A DNA stretch of 64,000 bases. It comes from Vibrio pomeroyi. GTDB lineage: Bacteria; Pseudomonadota; Gammaproteobacteria; Enterobacterales; Vibrionaceae. Positions 1 through 8,361 of the stretch are shown one piece after another. The stretch is taken from positions 1 through 64,000 of the forward strand of contig CP090855.1 in assembly GCA_041879425.1 (NCBI GenBank), given 5' to 3'. The first letter of the stretch is position 1, and each line of letters opens with the position of its first letter. A program made the translations under genes and the position numbers. A model generated the notes under the pieces. It was given only the letters and a program-made list of their open reading frames with translations, did no database searches and was not told the DNA's origin.

Positions 1-275
1 ACAATGCAGAGCTAATCTCCCGCATTAGCCTAAAGTCAGAACGTTACGTTTAATTGCTTTCCGCTCACCATTCTTCCTATTCATTAACATGACTTTTCCC
101 ATCCTTTATTTGCCTGCTATTCAATGCTGAACCCACGTAGAGCTCAGATACTGATTAAGGCTGTGAAGGTGGCTTTGAGCGTTTTAGCAGGGTTAAAGGC
201 TGGGAGAGGCTATTGTCTATCATGAAAGGTTGCTTACTTATGACTAATAATCATGATTCCGTGCAACGACTCGTT
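1..275. other. Window edge without a recognised gene
   Basis: This stretch lies downstream of the minus-strand GGDEF-EAL gene. I see no convincing open frame, RNA gene or strong terminator hairpin in it. It may hold the 3' untranslated region of that gene. Confidence 0.4.
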
Positions 276-2675
276 TTAAGCACTCGATCTGGTAACGGAT
301 TTCGGATTCAAAATCGCTTGAGGGTTATGGTTTAGAACAAAGTCGATGAATTCCAGATAAGTGAGTGGCTGACTGAAGAAATAGCCTTGTATTAGGTCAC
401 AGTTGGCTTTTCTGAGGTAATGATACTGTTCTATAGACTCAACACCTTCTCCGACGACTAACGTGTCACAAGAGTGGCCTAAGTTAACCATAGACTCGAC
501 CATCTTGCGGTCGGCCTTGTCGTCTACCATATTATCGATAAAGCTCTTATCAATTTTGAGCTCATCCACAGGGTAGTGGAGAAGTTGGTTAAACGCTGTG
601 TAGCCCGTACCAAAATCGTCAAGGGAGACCTTTAAACCTAAGCTTCTGAGGCTCTTGATAGTTTGCACCGTAAGCTTGGTGCTTTTCACGTAACTGGTCT
701 CGGTAATCTCTATAATAATATTGCCAGGTGGCACTTGATAACGTTCGAGTACTTTACGGATGTTGTCGGCAAAATTACGGTAGTAGAGCTCCATCGCCGA
801 AATATTAATCGACAGAGTGCCCTTGTAGTTATGAAGTTCTGAAAGCTCTTTATAGTTTTTGATAGCGGTGCTAATGACCCACATGTCGAGCCTGGAAATA
901 AGGTTACTCTTTTCAGCAACTGGGATAAATTCTTCAGGTCCAGCATCGATATCAAATAAGGCTGGGCAACGAATCAGGCACTCTGCGCCATCTATCTGAA
1001 GTGTCTTGGCGTTAAAAATAGGCATAAAGCGAAGTTCAAAGTTGTCACTTTCGCAGCACTCTAAGAGCCTTTTCTCTACAACGTCATGGCGCTCCAAGGT
1101 ATGTAACAACTCTTCACCGTAAACAATGCGACTTTCCCCATCGCTATGAGACTTCGCGTTAGCCAACATTTCATCTATGCATCGGTGCCAAATATTTTCG
1201 AACTTAGGTGTGTCGAGCGGCAAAACGCCTGTTGCGAGCGATAGTCGGAACCCATAGTAGTCAAGGAATGTAGTACCCGTCAGAGTATTGTTGATGTTCT
1301 CAATTTCCTCATTTATCAGTTGATGCTTATCCGTCTCTAAAATCGCGATAAACTGGTTTCCGCCGAGTCTTGCTAAAGAGTAATCACTGCAACTAAAGCC
1401 CAAAGATACTTGCTGGTTTTGTAGCGTTTCTTTCAGTGCTTTAGCTAAGCTTATCAGTACATTATCACCAACTTTTGCTCCATAGAGATCGTTGATTTTA
1501 CGAAAGTCGATGATGTCCCAACAAACGACATAGCATTGTGGGTTCATTGAGCTTTTTAGGCGTACATCGAGGTGTCTGATGAAAGAGCGGCGATTGGCTA
1601 ACTTTGTAAGTTGGTCGAATTCGGCTTCGAATTTCAGCTCTGTTAAGGAGTCGATGTAGGCGTTTTTCAATCCATCAATTTCACTCTGTCCTGATGAACG
1701 TTTGAAGTATCTAAGCTTAAGCCCACCGATTGATATCTCATGTAACAGATCTTTGAGTGGGCGCACAAGTTGGTAGCGAACCACTAAGTGCACAATCAAC
1801 ATGATAGTAAACAGAGTACCAAAGCAAACGAGAAAGGTTTGTTTAGCGATGATGGCTTTCTCGTAATTGAATTTTTGCTCTCGAATGTTCACTTGAGCAA
1901 TGAGGTGTCGGCTAGTCAACTGTACATTGATACTCTCTGGGGTTTGTTCTATTGACTTAATAACAAACTGGGTATTTTCAATGTTGGCAGCGTCTGAGGA
2001 TGGCTCGATTAGAAACTGAATATTGTCATCGTCATTGTATTTGATAAGCAGGCTAGAGAGTTGTATCAGAGGTCCGTCTGCAATCAAGATGTAGCGATTT
2101 AAACTGTTAGTTGAACGTTTGTCTTGAGGGAGGAGGTAAGGGTCAATTGCAGCAACATACGCATATCTGAGCTCGCCACTGACCGAGATATAAGAGAAGC
2201 CATCGTAGGATAGTTCATTCTTGCTGATTAACGAGGTGTATATGTCGAAGACTCTTTCGTAAACCTTGTCAGGGATTTTTAGCCCCTCGAAAGGATCGGC
2301 TCTGAGAGTGGAGAGTGTTAATTTGAACTTAGGATCCACAATATAGACATTGCGTTGTCCGAATTGATTTACGTGATTCTGGCTTAATACACGAAGTACT
2401 CGTTTTTCCAATAGCGATAGATTCGTGTAGTCGCCTGGGTTTTGAATATAGCGGAGAAATTGCAATGAAGAACCGAGATCTTTAACCAGTAAGGACAAGC
2501 CGAGCTGCTCGTATTCCGCCGCGACTAAAGCGGTGTTCACATCAGATTGCACCTTGTCCAAATACATGTGCTTAGCATGATCTGATGCGAAGTTGTACGT
2601 CACTATTCCTGCTATTAGGAACACAAATATTAGAGTTGGTAAAAGTACAAAATAGAGCTTCTTCAATACTGGCAT
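276..2675 (-). CDS. MbaA-like membrane GGDEF-EAL protein
   Basis: This 799-residue inner-membrane protein should make or degrade cyclic di-GMP under control of a periplasmic sensor region. Membrane helices lie at about residues 8-27 and 278-300, enclosing a periplasmic domain of about 250 residues. A GGDEF domain follows at about 345-520, but its motif reads GGNQF (residues 438-442), so cyclase activity is doubtful. The EAL domain covers about 540-785. Its signature reads ECL, yet the glutamate, the NIS segment, EITE, DDFGTGY, the LKIDKSF lysine and GEGVE are all present, so phosphodiesterase activity is plausible. The gene begins 3 bases after the polyamine-binding-like gene. This layout matches NspS-MbaA of Vibrio cholerae, where MbaA reads the norspermidine sensor NspS. 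Orthology rather than paralogy is not settled. Confidence 0.85.
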   Translation of the reverse strand: MPVLKKLYFVLLPTLIFVFLIAGIVTYNFASDHAKHMYLDKVQSDVNTALVAAEYEQLGLSLLVKDLGSSLQFLRYIQNPGDYTNLSLLEKRVLRVLSQNHVNQFGQRNVYIVDPKFKLTLSTLRADPFEGLKIPDKVYERVFDIYTSLISKNELSYDGFSYISVSGELRYAYVAAIDPYLLPQDKRSTNSLNRYILIADGPLIQLSSLLIKYNDDDNIQFLIEPSSDAANIENTQFVIKSIEQTPESINVQLTSRHLIAQVNIREQKFNYEKAIIAKQTFLVCFGTLFTIMLIVHLVVRYQLVRPLKDLLHEISIGGLKLRYFKRSSGQSEIDGLKNAYIDSLTELKFEAEFDQLTKLANRRSFIRHLDVRLKSSMNPQCYVVCWDIIDFRKINDLYGAKVGDNVLISLAKALKETLQNQQVSLGFSCSDYSLARLGGNQFIAILETDKHQLINEEIENINNTLTGTTFLDYYGFRLSLATGVLPLDTPKFENIWHRCIDEMLANAKSHSDGESRIVYGEELLHTLERHDVVEKRLLECCESDNFELRFMPIFNAKTLQIDGAECLIRCPALFDIDAGPEEFIPVAEKSNLISRLDMWVISTAIKNYKELSELHNYKGTLSINISAMELYYRNFADNIRKVLERYQVPPGNIIIEITETSYVKSTKLTVQTIKSLRSLGLKVSLDDFGTGYTAFNQLLHYPVDELKIDKSFIDNMVDDKADRKMVESMVNLGHSCDTLVVGEGVESIEQYHYLRKANCDLIQGYFFSQPLTYLEFIDFVLNHNPQAILNPKSVTRSSA

Positions 2676-2678
2676 GAG

Positions 2679-3710
2679 TTATCTCAAACTGTCGACAATA
2701 CGATTGCGAATTTGAATGCTACTCGGTTCTAACGGCTGATAAAGGTAGCTGCGATCTAATACTGCTTTACTCGGGAAAAGTTCGGGATCGTTTTGATACT
2801 CCTGAGAAGTGAGTGCTTTTGCTTTTGAGCTTGGCGTCGCAAACCATGAATCCATTGCGTTTTGAGCGGCTATTTCGGGTTGCGATAAGAAGGAGAGGAT
2901 CGTGGTTGCCTGTGTAGATAGCTCTCCGTTGTTAATTGCGGCCATACACTCTAACCATAAGGTTGTTCCTTCTTGAGGAACCGTGTAGGCCCAAGATGCC
3001 TCAGGCTCGGCATCGTTTAGCACATAGCTGTCACCTGAATATCCGTACGCGAGGTCGATATTGGCTAGGCGCTCTAGCTGGTGGATATGGTCAATGACAT
3101 ACTCATTACTTTCAAGATGTGGTTTTTGCAGTTGCAGTGTTTTGTACGCAATCCGAAGTTCTTGTTCGTTATTGGTAAATGGGTTAAATCGATTGAACAA
3201 TAGTGCAGTGCTTACCAAGTCTGTGGGGTCGTAGTACATACTTATACGGCCACTGACTTTTGAGTCAGGCTCAAGAATGGCTATCCAAGATTCTGGGGCG
3301 GCGACTTTATCACTGCGATATAGGATACCGGATGTTCCCCAAGCGTAAGGAATACCATATTCACCACACCCGTCCGCCCATCTGGGATCAAAATTGCTTT
3401 CAATGGATAGTTGTAAGTCACTTAGGTTATGGAACAGGTTTTGTTTAGCTAATGCCTTGAGTTTCACGCTTTCGACGATGACCAACTCAAAAGCGCCGCG
3501 ACGTTCACTTAATAAAACTTCATCTCTAATTGACTCATCAGAGAAGAATTGTTGCTTAAGCGAGATGCCATAGGTGTCCTTTAACTGGGTAACGACACTG
3601 TCAGATAAAAACTCATCCCAATTGTAGAGATAAATATCTTGCTGTTGGCCGAATACAGGAGCAGTTAAAAAGAATGTAGACGCGAGAATTGAAACACAAA
3701 ACGCTTTCAC
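2679..3710 (-). CDS. NspS/PotD-like periplasmic polyamine-binding protein
   Basis: The product has 343 residues with a cleavable signal peptide (hydrophobic residues 5-20, cleavage near VFG-QQ). The start of the mature protein, IYLYNWDEFLSD, is typical of the spermidine/putrescine-binding PotD family. No ABC permease or ATPase gene lies nearby. Its only partner is the GGDEF-EAL gene immediately downstream, so the likely role is to bind a polyamine in the periplasm and signal to that protein, as NspS does with MbaA. Ligand identity cannot be read from the sequence. Family assignment is firm; the sensor role is inferred from gene context. Confidence 0.82.
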   Translation of the reverse strand: MKAFCVSILASTFFLTAPVFGQQQDIYLYNWDEFLSDSVVTQLKDTYGISLKQQFFSDESIRDEVLLSERRGAFELVIVESVKLKALAKQNLFHNLSDLQLSIESNFDPRWADGCGEYGIPYAWGTSGILYRSDKVAAPESWIAILEPDSKVSGRISMYYDPTDLVSTALLFNRFNPFTNNEQELRIAYKTLQLQKPHLESNEYVIDHIHQLERLANIDLAYGYSGDSYVLNDAEPEASWAYTVPQEGTTLWLECMAAINNGELSTQATTILSFLSQPEIAAQNAMDSWFATPSSKAKALTSQEYQNDPELFPSKAVLDRSYLYQPLEPSSIQIRNRIVDSLR

Positions 3711-4129
3711 TGACGGATTCCCTTTCGTACGTGATAACTAAATCGTAGCCCAAAATCTGCAACATGATTCAAATTTACGCTTCTTATTTTAGTACAACCT
3801 AATGCATTGCATGCGAATCCCTAGTGTTCATCTTTGAGACTAAGAGATAAAAGAGATAAAAGAGATAAAAGAGATAAAAGAGATATAACCCAAGATTTAC
3901 TCATTTAGTACACAGAGTTAGATAGCGTTTGTCATTTGGTATGCTTCTCAAGCTTATCTTTGGTCCATTGTATTTCTTTTTAATCATGAGGTGTTCTATA
4001 ACTCTTTGTTTAGTATTCTGTTCTTTGTTGAAAAGTATCGATAAAGTCACTGCTAATGACTTGTAGCACAGAGTGTTTGTGCTTATTGTGGTGAACAATA
4101 TATAAATCATGTCGGCACAAGGAATCATT
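3711..4129. other. Divergent intergenic region with a short tandem repeat
   Basis: This is the promoter-bearing gap between the minus-strand NspS-like gene and the plus-strand PhzF-like gene. It contains the 9-bp tandem repeat listed separately. A 75-codon minus-strand frame is present, but it has no ribosome-binding site and no protein-like composition, so I do not call a gene. Confidence 0.5.
3843..3886. repeat. 9-bp tandem repeat, about 5 copies
   Basis: The unit AGAGATAAA is repeated head to tail about five times, the last copy diverging. It lies between divergent promoters, about 130 bp from the NspS-like start codon. Such simple repeats can change copy number by slippage, but no effect on a promoter can be shown here. 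Confidence 0.9.
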
Positions 4130-4960
4130 GTGGATTTAGAGATATACCAAGTAGATTCATTTACAACTCAAGCGTTCAAAGGAAACCCAGCCGGGGTTTG
4201 TATTTCCCCTGAACTACTGGATGAGTCATTAATGTTTTCGATTGCAGAAGAGATGGCGGTGTCAGAAACGGCTTTTCTTGCGCTTAACAGCATGACACTT
4301 AAGTGGTTTACGCCTGAAGTGGAGGTGAAGTTGTGCGGGCACGGCACCTTAGCGACTGTCCATGTAATGAAAGAACAAGGCTTGGTAAAGGCAGGTGACA
4401 GTGTAGCGTTTAACACCTTGTCTGGAGAGTTATCTGCCACAGTTGGTGAATCGTCTATTGAGCTTGATTTCCCTAGCTCCCAATTATCTTCGAACCAGCT
4501 ATCTTCAAATCAGTTATCTTCGAATTCTGAACTCAACCTCACATTGTTAGAGCATCTTGGCTTATCACTGGATCAAGTGGTTTCGTTTAGAGAGTTTGAT
4601 TCTAAGCAGTTAATCGAAGTGACTGACGAACACGTGTTGTTGGCGCTGGCACCCAACTTTGATGCCTTGAAGGGTATGAAGGGGCGAGGTGTTGTTGTGA
4701 CGGCCCTGTCGTCGAACCCGGAGCTCGACTTTGTTTCTCGTTACTTTGCTCCTTGGGTGGGTGTTAATGAGGATCCGGTTACTGGCTCGGCGCATTGTGC
4801 ACTCACGCAGCATTGGACAGAGAAGTTAAACAAATGCAGTTTCAGTGCCTATCAGGCATCACGCCGTGGCGGGTACATGTCGACCGAATTATTGGATAAT
4901 GGTCGCATAAAGCTTATTGGTTCTGCTACGACTGTGATCAGTGGCGTGTTAAAGGTTTAA
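4130..4960 (+). CDS. PhzF-family isomerase/epimerase
   Basis: The product is a cytosolic enzyme of about 276 residues in the PhzF superfamily, whose members carry out isomerisation or epimerisation on varied substrates. Family marks are the N-terminal IYQVDSFT, FKGNPAGV with the catalytic glutamate later in AVSETAF, LCGHGTLA, and near the C-terminus DPVTGSAHC. I chose the GTG at 4130 because AAGGAA ends 5 bases before it and it places the family N-terminus correctly; an ATG at 4109 would add seven residues. An inserted repeat, QLSSN three times, lies near residue 120. The substrate is unknown, and neighbours do not suggest phenazine synthesis. Confidence 0.85.
   Translation: MDLEIYQVDSFTTQAFKGNPAGVCISPELLDESLMFSIAEEMAVSETAFLALNSMTLKWFTPEVEVKLCGHGTLATVHVMKEQGLVKAGDSVAFNTLSGELSATVGESSIELDFPSSQLSSNQLSSNQLSSNSELNLTLLEHLGLSLDQVVSFREFDSKQLIEVTDEHVLLALAPNFDALKGMKGRGVVVTALSSNPELDFVSRYFAPWVGVNEDPVTGSAHCALTQHWTEKLNKCSFSAYQASRRGGYMSTELLDNGRIKLIGSATTVISGVLKV
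4481..4525 (+). repeat. In-frame 15-bp tandem repeat inside the PhzF-like gene
   Basis: Three consecutive 15-bp units encode QLSSN-QLSSN-QLSSN, with two or three base differences between units. The repeat sits between the two halves of the PhzF fold, probably in a surface loop. Confidence 0.9.
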
Positions 4961-5063
4961 AGCGTTATTGGCTGTATATGTTTCAGCTCATCAAGTGCGT
5001 TCGTTCGATTATTGATGATTGAATTAAACGGCTAGGGCGTAAGTTATTATTGAAGGAATCACT

Positions 5064-5567
5064 GTGTCAGCGTTTTATCTATCTCAAGTCTTAGTCGCCA
5101 TTGCGATTTGCTTTGATCTTCTGTCATTCCAGTTCAAGGAAAGGAAGAAAATCGTCACGTGTTTGTTCTTTGCGGGCGTGTTAATTTCAAGTCACTTTAT
5201 TTTATTAGAGCAATGGACGGCGGCAAGCTTAATGACGATTGCCACGATTCGTTATTTGACGAGTGTTTTTTCTACTTCTTCGAAGTTTAAGTATTTGTTC
5301 TGTTCGATGTCTGTCGTTGCGACAGCAGTGACGTACTCCGGGCTGACTAGCATACTGAGTTGCTTTGCTTCTGTGTTTCAAACCTTTGCTGCGTTTAATA
5401 AAGATGACCGTCGATTAAGAGAGCTAATGATCATCGGAACCAGCTTTTGGTTGGTCCATAACTATCTGGTTGGCTCTCCAACGGCGGTGGTGATGGAAGC
5501 GTTGTTTATTTGCAGTAACTTGGTCGGCTATTACCGCTTCTACTTCAAAAAGAATGCGATAGCTTAG
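5064..5567 (+). CDS. YgjV-like inner-membrane protein
   Basis: The product has 167 residues and about five hydrophobic helices, resembling the uncharacterised YgjV inner-membrane family. It starts with GTG, preceded by GAAGGAA with good spacing. The pattern of short helices with small polar loops, and features such as FQTFAAFNKDD and a C-terminal YYRFYFKK, fit that family. It has no clear operon partner, being 103 bp after the PhzF-like gene and 66 bp before the cupin gene. Function is unknown. Confidence 0.7.
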   Translation: MSAFYLSQVLVAIAICFDLLSFQFKERKKIVTCLFFAGVLISSHFILLEQWTAASLMTIATIRYLTSVFSTSSKFKYLFCSMSVVATAVTYSGLTSILSCFASVFQTFAAFNKDDRRLRELMIIGTSFWLVHNYLVGSPTAVVMEALFICSNLVGYYRFYFKKNAIA

Positions 5568-5633
5568 AGTTTGAGCCTGTTGTAACGCAATAAACCCACC
5601 GTATGACAATGATTCAAGAATTAGGAGAGCTCG

Positions 5634-5948
5634 ATGCCAAATATCTACGCTGATATCCCTTCATCGTTACCCGATGAGGTGTTCACCGATCTCATTAGTA
5701 ATGACAATGTTCGAATTGAGCGAATCCTGTCGCATGGACACAGCTCCCCAGAGGAAGGTTGGTACGACCAAGACGAACACGAGTGGGTGATGGTGATCGA
5801 AGGACAAGGCGTAATAGAGTTTGAAGATGGACGAGTGGTTACTTTGTCTAAAGGAGACTACCTCAATATTCCCGCCGGTGAAAAGCACAAGGTTCTGGGG
5901 ACGGACAAAGACTCTGTCACGATATGGTTAGCGGTGTTTTACCGTTAA
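5634..5948 (+). CDS. Small single-domain cupin protein
   Basis: This 104-residue cytosolic protein consists of one cupin barrel. The two metal-site motifs are recognisable: the HGHSSPEEGWYDQDEHEWVM region with E and H ligands, and the second motif GDYLNIPAGEKHKV. It starts at ATG after a GGAG-type site. Single-domain cupins of this kind bind a metal and act as small enzymes or ligand sensors, and nothing here fixes the substrate. It lies 16 bp before a small conserved gene, so the two are probably transcribed together. Confidence 0.8.
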   Translation: MPNIYADIPSSLPDEVFTDLISNDNVRIERILSHGHSSPEEGWYDQDEHEWVMVIEGQGVIEFEDGRVVTLSKGDYLNIPAGEKHKVLGTDKDSVTIWLAVFYR

Positions 5949-5964
5949 TTTTCGGATAGGGCTT

Positions 5965-6183
5965 ATGTGGCTAAAATTTCAGGTTTTTCATCAGAATATG
6001 TCGGTACAGAGGCAAAACGAAGAGTGGCTACTTTATCGAGAATCGGATACATCGATACGTGCTCGAGTCTATGACGTGATCATACCTTCTGATTTAGCAG
6101 AGGAAGAGTTAGCGCGTTATTTAGCGGATATTTATCATGAGTTTGCTTCAGAAAAGTACCCATCAGTGACACGTATTCTTTAA
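5965..6183 (+). CDS. Small conserved protein of unknown function
   Basis: The 72-residue product is polar and has no signal peptide or membrane segment. Its composition is protein-like, with alternating beta-type segments (LKFQVF, WLLYRES, ARVYDVIIP) followed by a helix (EEELARYLADIYHEFA). It resembles small uncharacterised proteins common in Vibrio, possibly DUF7661. It sits 16 bp after the cupin gene with GGATAGGG upstream of the ATG. Function is unknown. Confidence 0.65.
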   Translation: MWLKFQVFHQNMSVQRQNEEWLLYRESDTSIRARVYDVIIPSDLAEEELARYLADIYHEFASEKYPSVTRIL

Positions 6184-6276
6184 CGGGAACAGTGAGTGTT
6201 CTAATACGGCTATGTATTAACTGATATGTGACTATATCCAATAGTTAGAATCTTAAAGCGACCAAAGGAAGAGAGT

Positions 6277-6744
6277 GTGGTTAGAATTCGAAATTATCAA
6301 GAAAGTGATGCTAAAGCGCTATGGGAGATCTTTTTCTACACGGTTCGCAACGTGAACATACGAGATTACTCTCAAGAGCAAGTCGAGGCTTGGGCACCAA
6401 GTGGTTTTGACTTTGCGTTGTGGCAAAAGCGTATGAACGGTTTAAAACCTTTTGTCGCTGAGTTAGATGGTCATGTCGTTGGCTCTACTGACCTACAACC
6501 AAGTGGTTTGGTCGACCATTTTTTTTGCCATCATGAATATCAGGGACGAGGTGTTGGCCGAGCGTTGATGGAGCATGTGTTCACGATTGGGCAAACTCGT
6601 GGGGTATCAAGATACTTCTCAGAGGTAAGTATCACCGCGAGGCCTTTCTATGAACATCTTGGCTTCAAGGTTGTGAACGAACAAGAAGTCGAGATGCGAG
6701 GCGTAAAACTGACGAACTACGTGATGGAGAGAGTGGTTCAATAG
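6277..6744 (+). CDS. GNAT-family N-acetyltransferase
   Basis: The product has 155 residues with one GNAT domain, transferring an acyl group from acyl-CoA to an amine. The acyl-CoA loop is HHEYQGRGVGRALMEHV at about residues 87-103, and the C-terminal FYEHLGFKVV segment is typical. GTG is the start, with AAAGGAAGAG just upstream. The N-terminal IRNYQESDAKALWEIFFYTV resembles YafP-type acetyltransferases. The acceptor substrate is unknown and no neighbour suggests one. Confidence 0.85.
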   Translation: MVRIRNYQESDAKALWEIFFYTVRNVNIRDYSQEQVEAWAPSGFDFALWQKRMNGLKPFVAELDGHVVGSTDLQPSGLVDHFFCHHEYQGRGVGRALMEHVFTIGQTRGVSRYFSEVSITARPFYEHLGFKVVNEQEVEMRGVKLTNYVMERVVQ

Positions 6745-6837
6745 CTTGAACTAGCCATCAATAGTGTCGGCGACTTCGAGTTATGTGCATCTTTACTGGT
6801 CTAATCTAAACTAATAAGACTACATGGAGTGTGGCTC

Positions 6838-7038
6838 ATGAATATTGTATTTAGTAATAAAATCCTCGTCTTGATTTCCTGTCTCTCATTGGCGGCAGGG
6901 GTATTGGTTTTGAAGTTCGGCTTTGAAGGGTTATTCCCGATCTTTGTCGTCGTTATTTCTTTCTTTTCTGTCGTTATCAATCTGTATTTACTGTGTATCA
7001 GTCGAGAAGAGAAAGATGTCTCCGACTCCTATCAATAA
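6838..7038 (+). CDS. Small two-helix membrane protein
   Basis: The product has 66 residues with two predicted membrane helices (about residues 8-25 and 31-52) and a charged C-terminal tail ending SREEKDVSDSYQ. I chose the ATG at 6838 because GGAG lies 8 bases upstream; a GTG three codons earlier overlaps that site. No family is recognised. It stands alone between a GNAT gene and another small membrane protein. Confidence 0.55.
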   Translation: MNIVFSNKILVLISCLSLAAGVLVLKFGFEGLFPIFVVVISFFSVVINLYLLCISREEKDVSDSYQ

Positions 7039-7087
7039 ACGAGTACGGCTCGTACCTAAGCATTAACCAAAGGCTTTGAAAAACATA

Positions 7088-7124
7088 AGAAATAACCGAT
7101 ATGAATGACCGGTTTTTATTTCTC
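7088..7124 (+). terminator. Possible terminator after the small membrane protein gene
   Basis: An imperfect hairpin pairs AACCG with CGGTT and extends through A/T-rich flanks, followed by TTTTATTTC. The GC part is short, so support is modest. Confidence 0.4.
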
Positions 7125-7235
7125 ATAATTCTCAAATTTGCGACATTTGTTGGTGTTTTTTTTACCATATTCTTAAGAACTTTTTCCGGGTTGCATATAG
7201 TATGCAGGCTGATTTAGTTTAATTAAGGAATCCAA

Positions 7236-7532
7236 GTGGGAATAGAAGCTTTGGCGTTTGTAATGGACGCTTTAATCACGGCATGTTGCATGTACGTTGC
7301 CTCGAAAATGTCTTTTGTTGTTGCCGATTTTAAATCCCTTCTGACCATCGCTGTTATTGTTGCTCTAGTGTCGTTGATTCCAACTGTAGGGTGGGCTCTA
7401 GGGTTGATCCTTTTTGTATTCCTTCTCGGGAAGGCAACGCATGCGAGTATTGGTGACTGTATTTGGGTGGTGGTGTTTACCAAGGTCGTGTCGATGGCGG
7501 CTTTTTTGATATTCGGTCGTTTTTTTGTCTAG
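7236..7532 (+). CDS. Small three-helix membrane protein
   Basis: The 98-residue product is strongly hydrophobic, with about three helices (residues 8-27, 35-65 and 76-97) and few charged loops. It starts at GTG with TAAGGAA upstream. The middle segment, with IPTVGWALGLILFV, could be a re-entrant or membrane helix. I do not recognise a family. It is transcribed alone and is followed by a gene on the other strand. Confidence 0.55.
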   Translation: MGIEALAFVMDALITACCMYVASKMSFVVADFKSLLTIAVIVALVSLIPTVGWALGLILFVFLLGKATHASIGDCIWVVVFTKVVSMAAFLIFGRFFV

Positions 7533-7597
7533 CTGTATATGCAAAAGAAAGTTCGCCTTCTTTGATGACGAAACTCAGTTAGCTCTAAACACGAAAA

Positions 7598-7618
7598 GGG
7601 TGTGACCCAGTCACACCC
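7598..7618 (-). terminator. Terminator of the fasciclin gene
   Basis: A perfect 9-bp stem, GGGTGTGAC with GTCACACCC around a 3-base loop, is followed on the minus strand by TTTTCG. It lies 43 bp past the stop of the fasciclin gene. Confidence 0.75.
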
Positions 7619-7660
7619 GTTAGAAAATTTTGAAGGCTTATTACTGACTTTAACCATTGA

Positions 7661-8158
7661 TTATTTTGGTAGTAGTACCGCATCAATCACATGGATGACA
7701 CCGTTGCTTGCTTCAACGTCTGCCATCACGACTTTGGCTTTACTGATCATCACACTGCCATGATCGATTCCTACCATTACCGCTTCACCTTGGACTGTGA
7801 CTGCACTGTTCAGTTTCATGACTTCAGCCGCCATAATTTTCCCAGGTACGACATGATAAGTCAGTACTGCGACTAACTTGTCTTTATTCTCTGGTTTCAA
7901 CAGCATATCGACTGTTCCCTCTGGCAATGCAGCAAAAGCCTCATCGGTTGGGGCAAATACGGTAAATGGTCCGTCACCTTTCAATGTATCCACTAAGCCT
8001 GCTGCTTTTACCGCTGCAACGAGTGTGGTGAACGAGCCATTTTCTGCTGCCACATCAACGATGTCTTTCTTCATACCATGATGATTAGCATGCGCAAAAG
8101 CGGTGAAAAGAAGTGTTGCAACCAGTACTGACAGAGTTTTGCTTAAGTGATTAAACAT
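7661..8158 (-). CDS. Secreted fasciclin (FAS1) domain protein
   Basis: The product has 165 residues: a signal peptide (residues 1-24, cleaved near AHA-NHH) and one FAS1 domain. Both conserved FAS1 boxes are present, [17 protein letters not shown] in the first and a final [13 protein letters not shown] in the second, plus the central YHVVPG. FAS1 domains mediate adhesion or protein-protein contacts outside the cytoplasm. Many single-domain bacterial versions have no known partner. It is a single-gene unit with its own terminator, facing away from the outer-membrane barrel gene. Confidence 0.88.
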   Translation of the reverse strand: MFNHLSKTLSVLVATLLFTAFAHANHHGMKKDIVDVAAENGSFTTLVAAVKAAGLVDTLKGDGPFTVFAPTDEAFAALPEGTVDMLLKPENKDKLVAVLTYHVVPGKIMAAEVMKLNSAVTVQGEAVMVGIDHGSVMISKAKVVMADVEASNGVIHVIDAVLLPK

Positions 8159-8361
8159 ATTTTAGTCCTTTGAGTTTGTCTGTTATTTCCGAGAGGTATT
8201 ACGAAAGCCTAAAAGCGATAGATCAACTTATTGCACCTTGGTGACACTTACTTCAGTAGCCAAAGTCATCAGATGGATAAAAAATCCACGTTAAATACTT
8301 GTTATAATTCCATTTTGGTACTTATAGTTAGCAGGTGATTATTCAAACAATGGATGTGAAT

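Noticed and set aside
3901..4128. 75-codon minus-strand frame before the PhzF-like gene
   Set aside because: It lacks a ribosome-binding site, and its composition looks like translated A/T-rich spacer.
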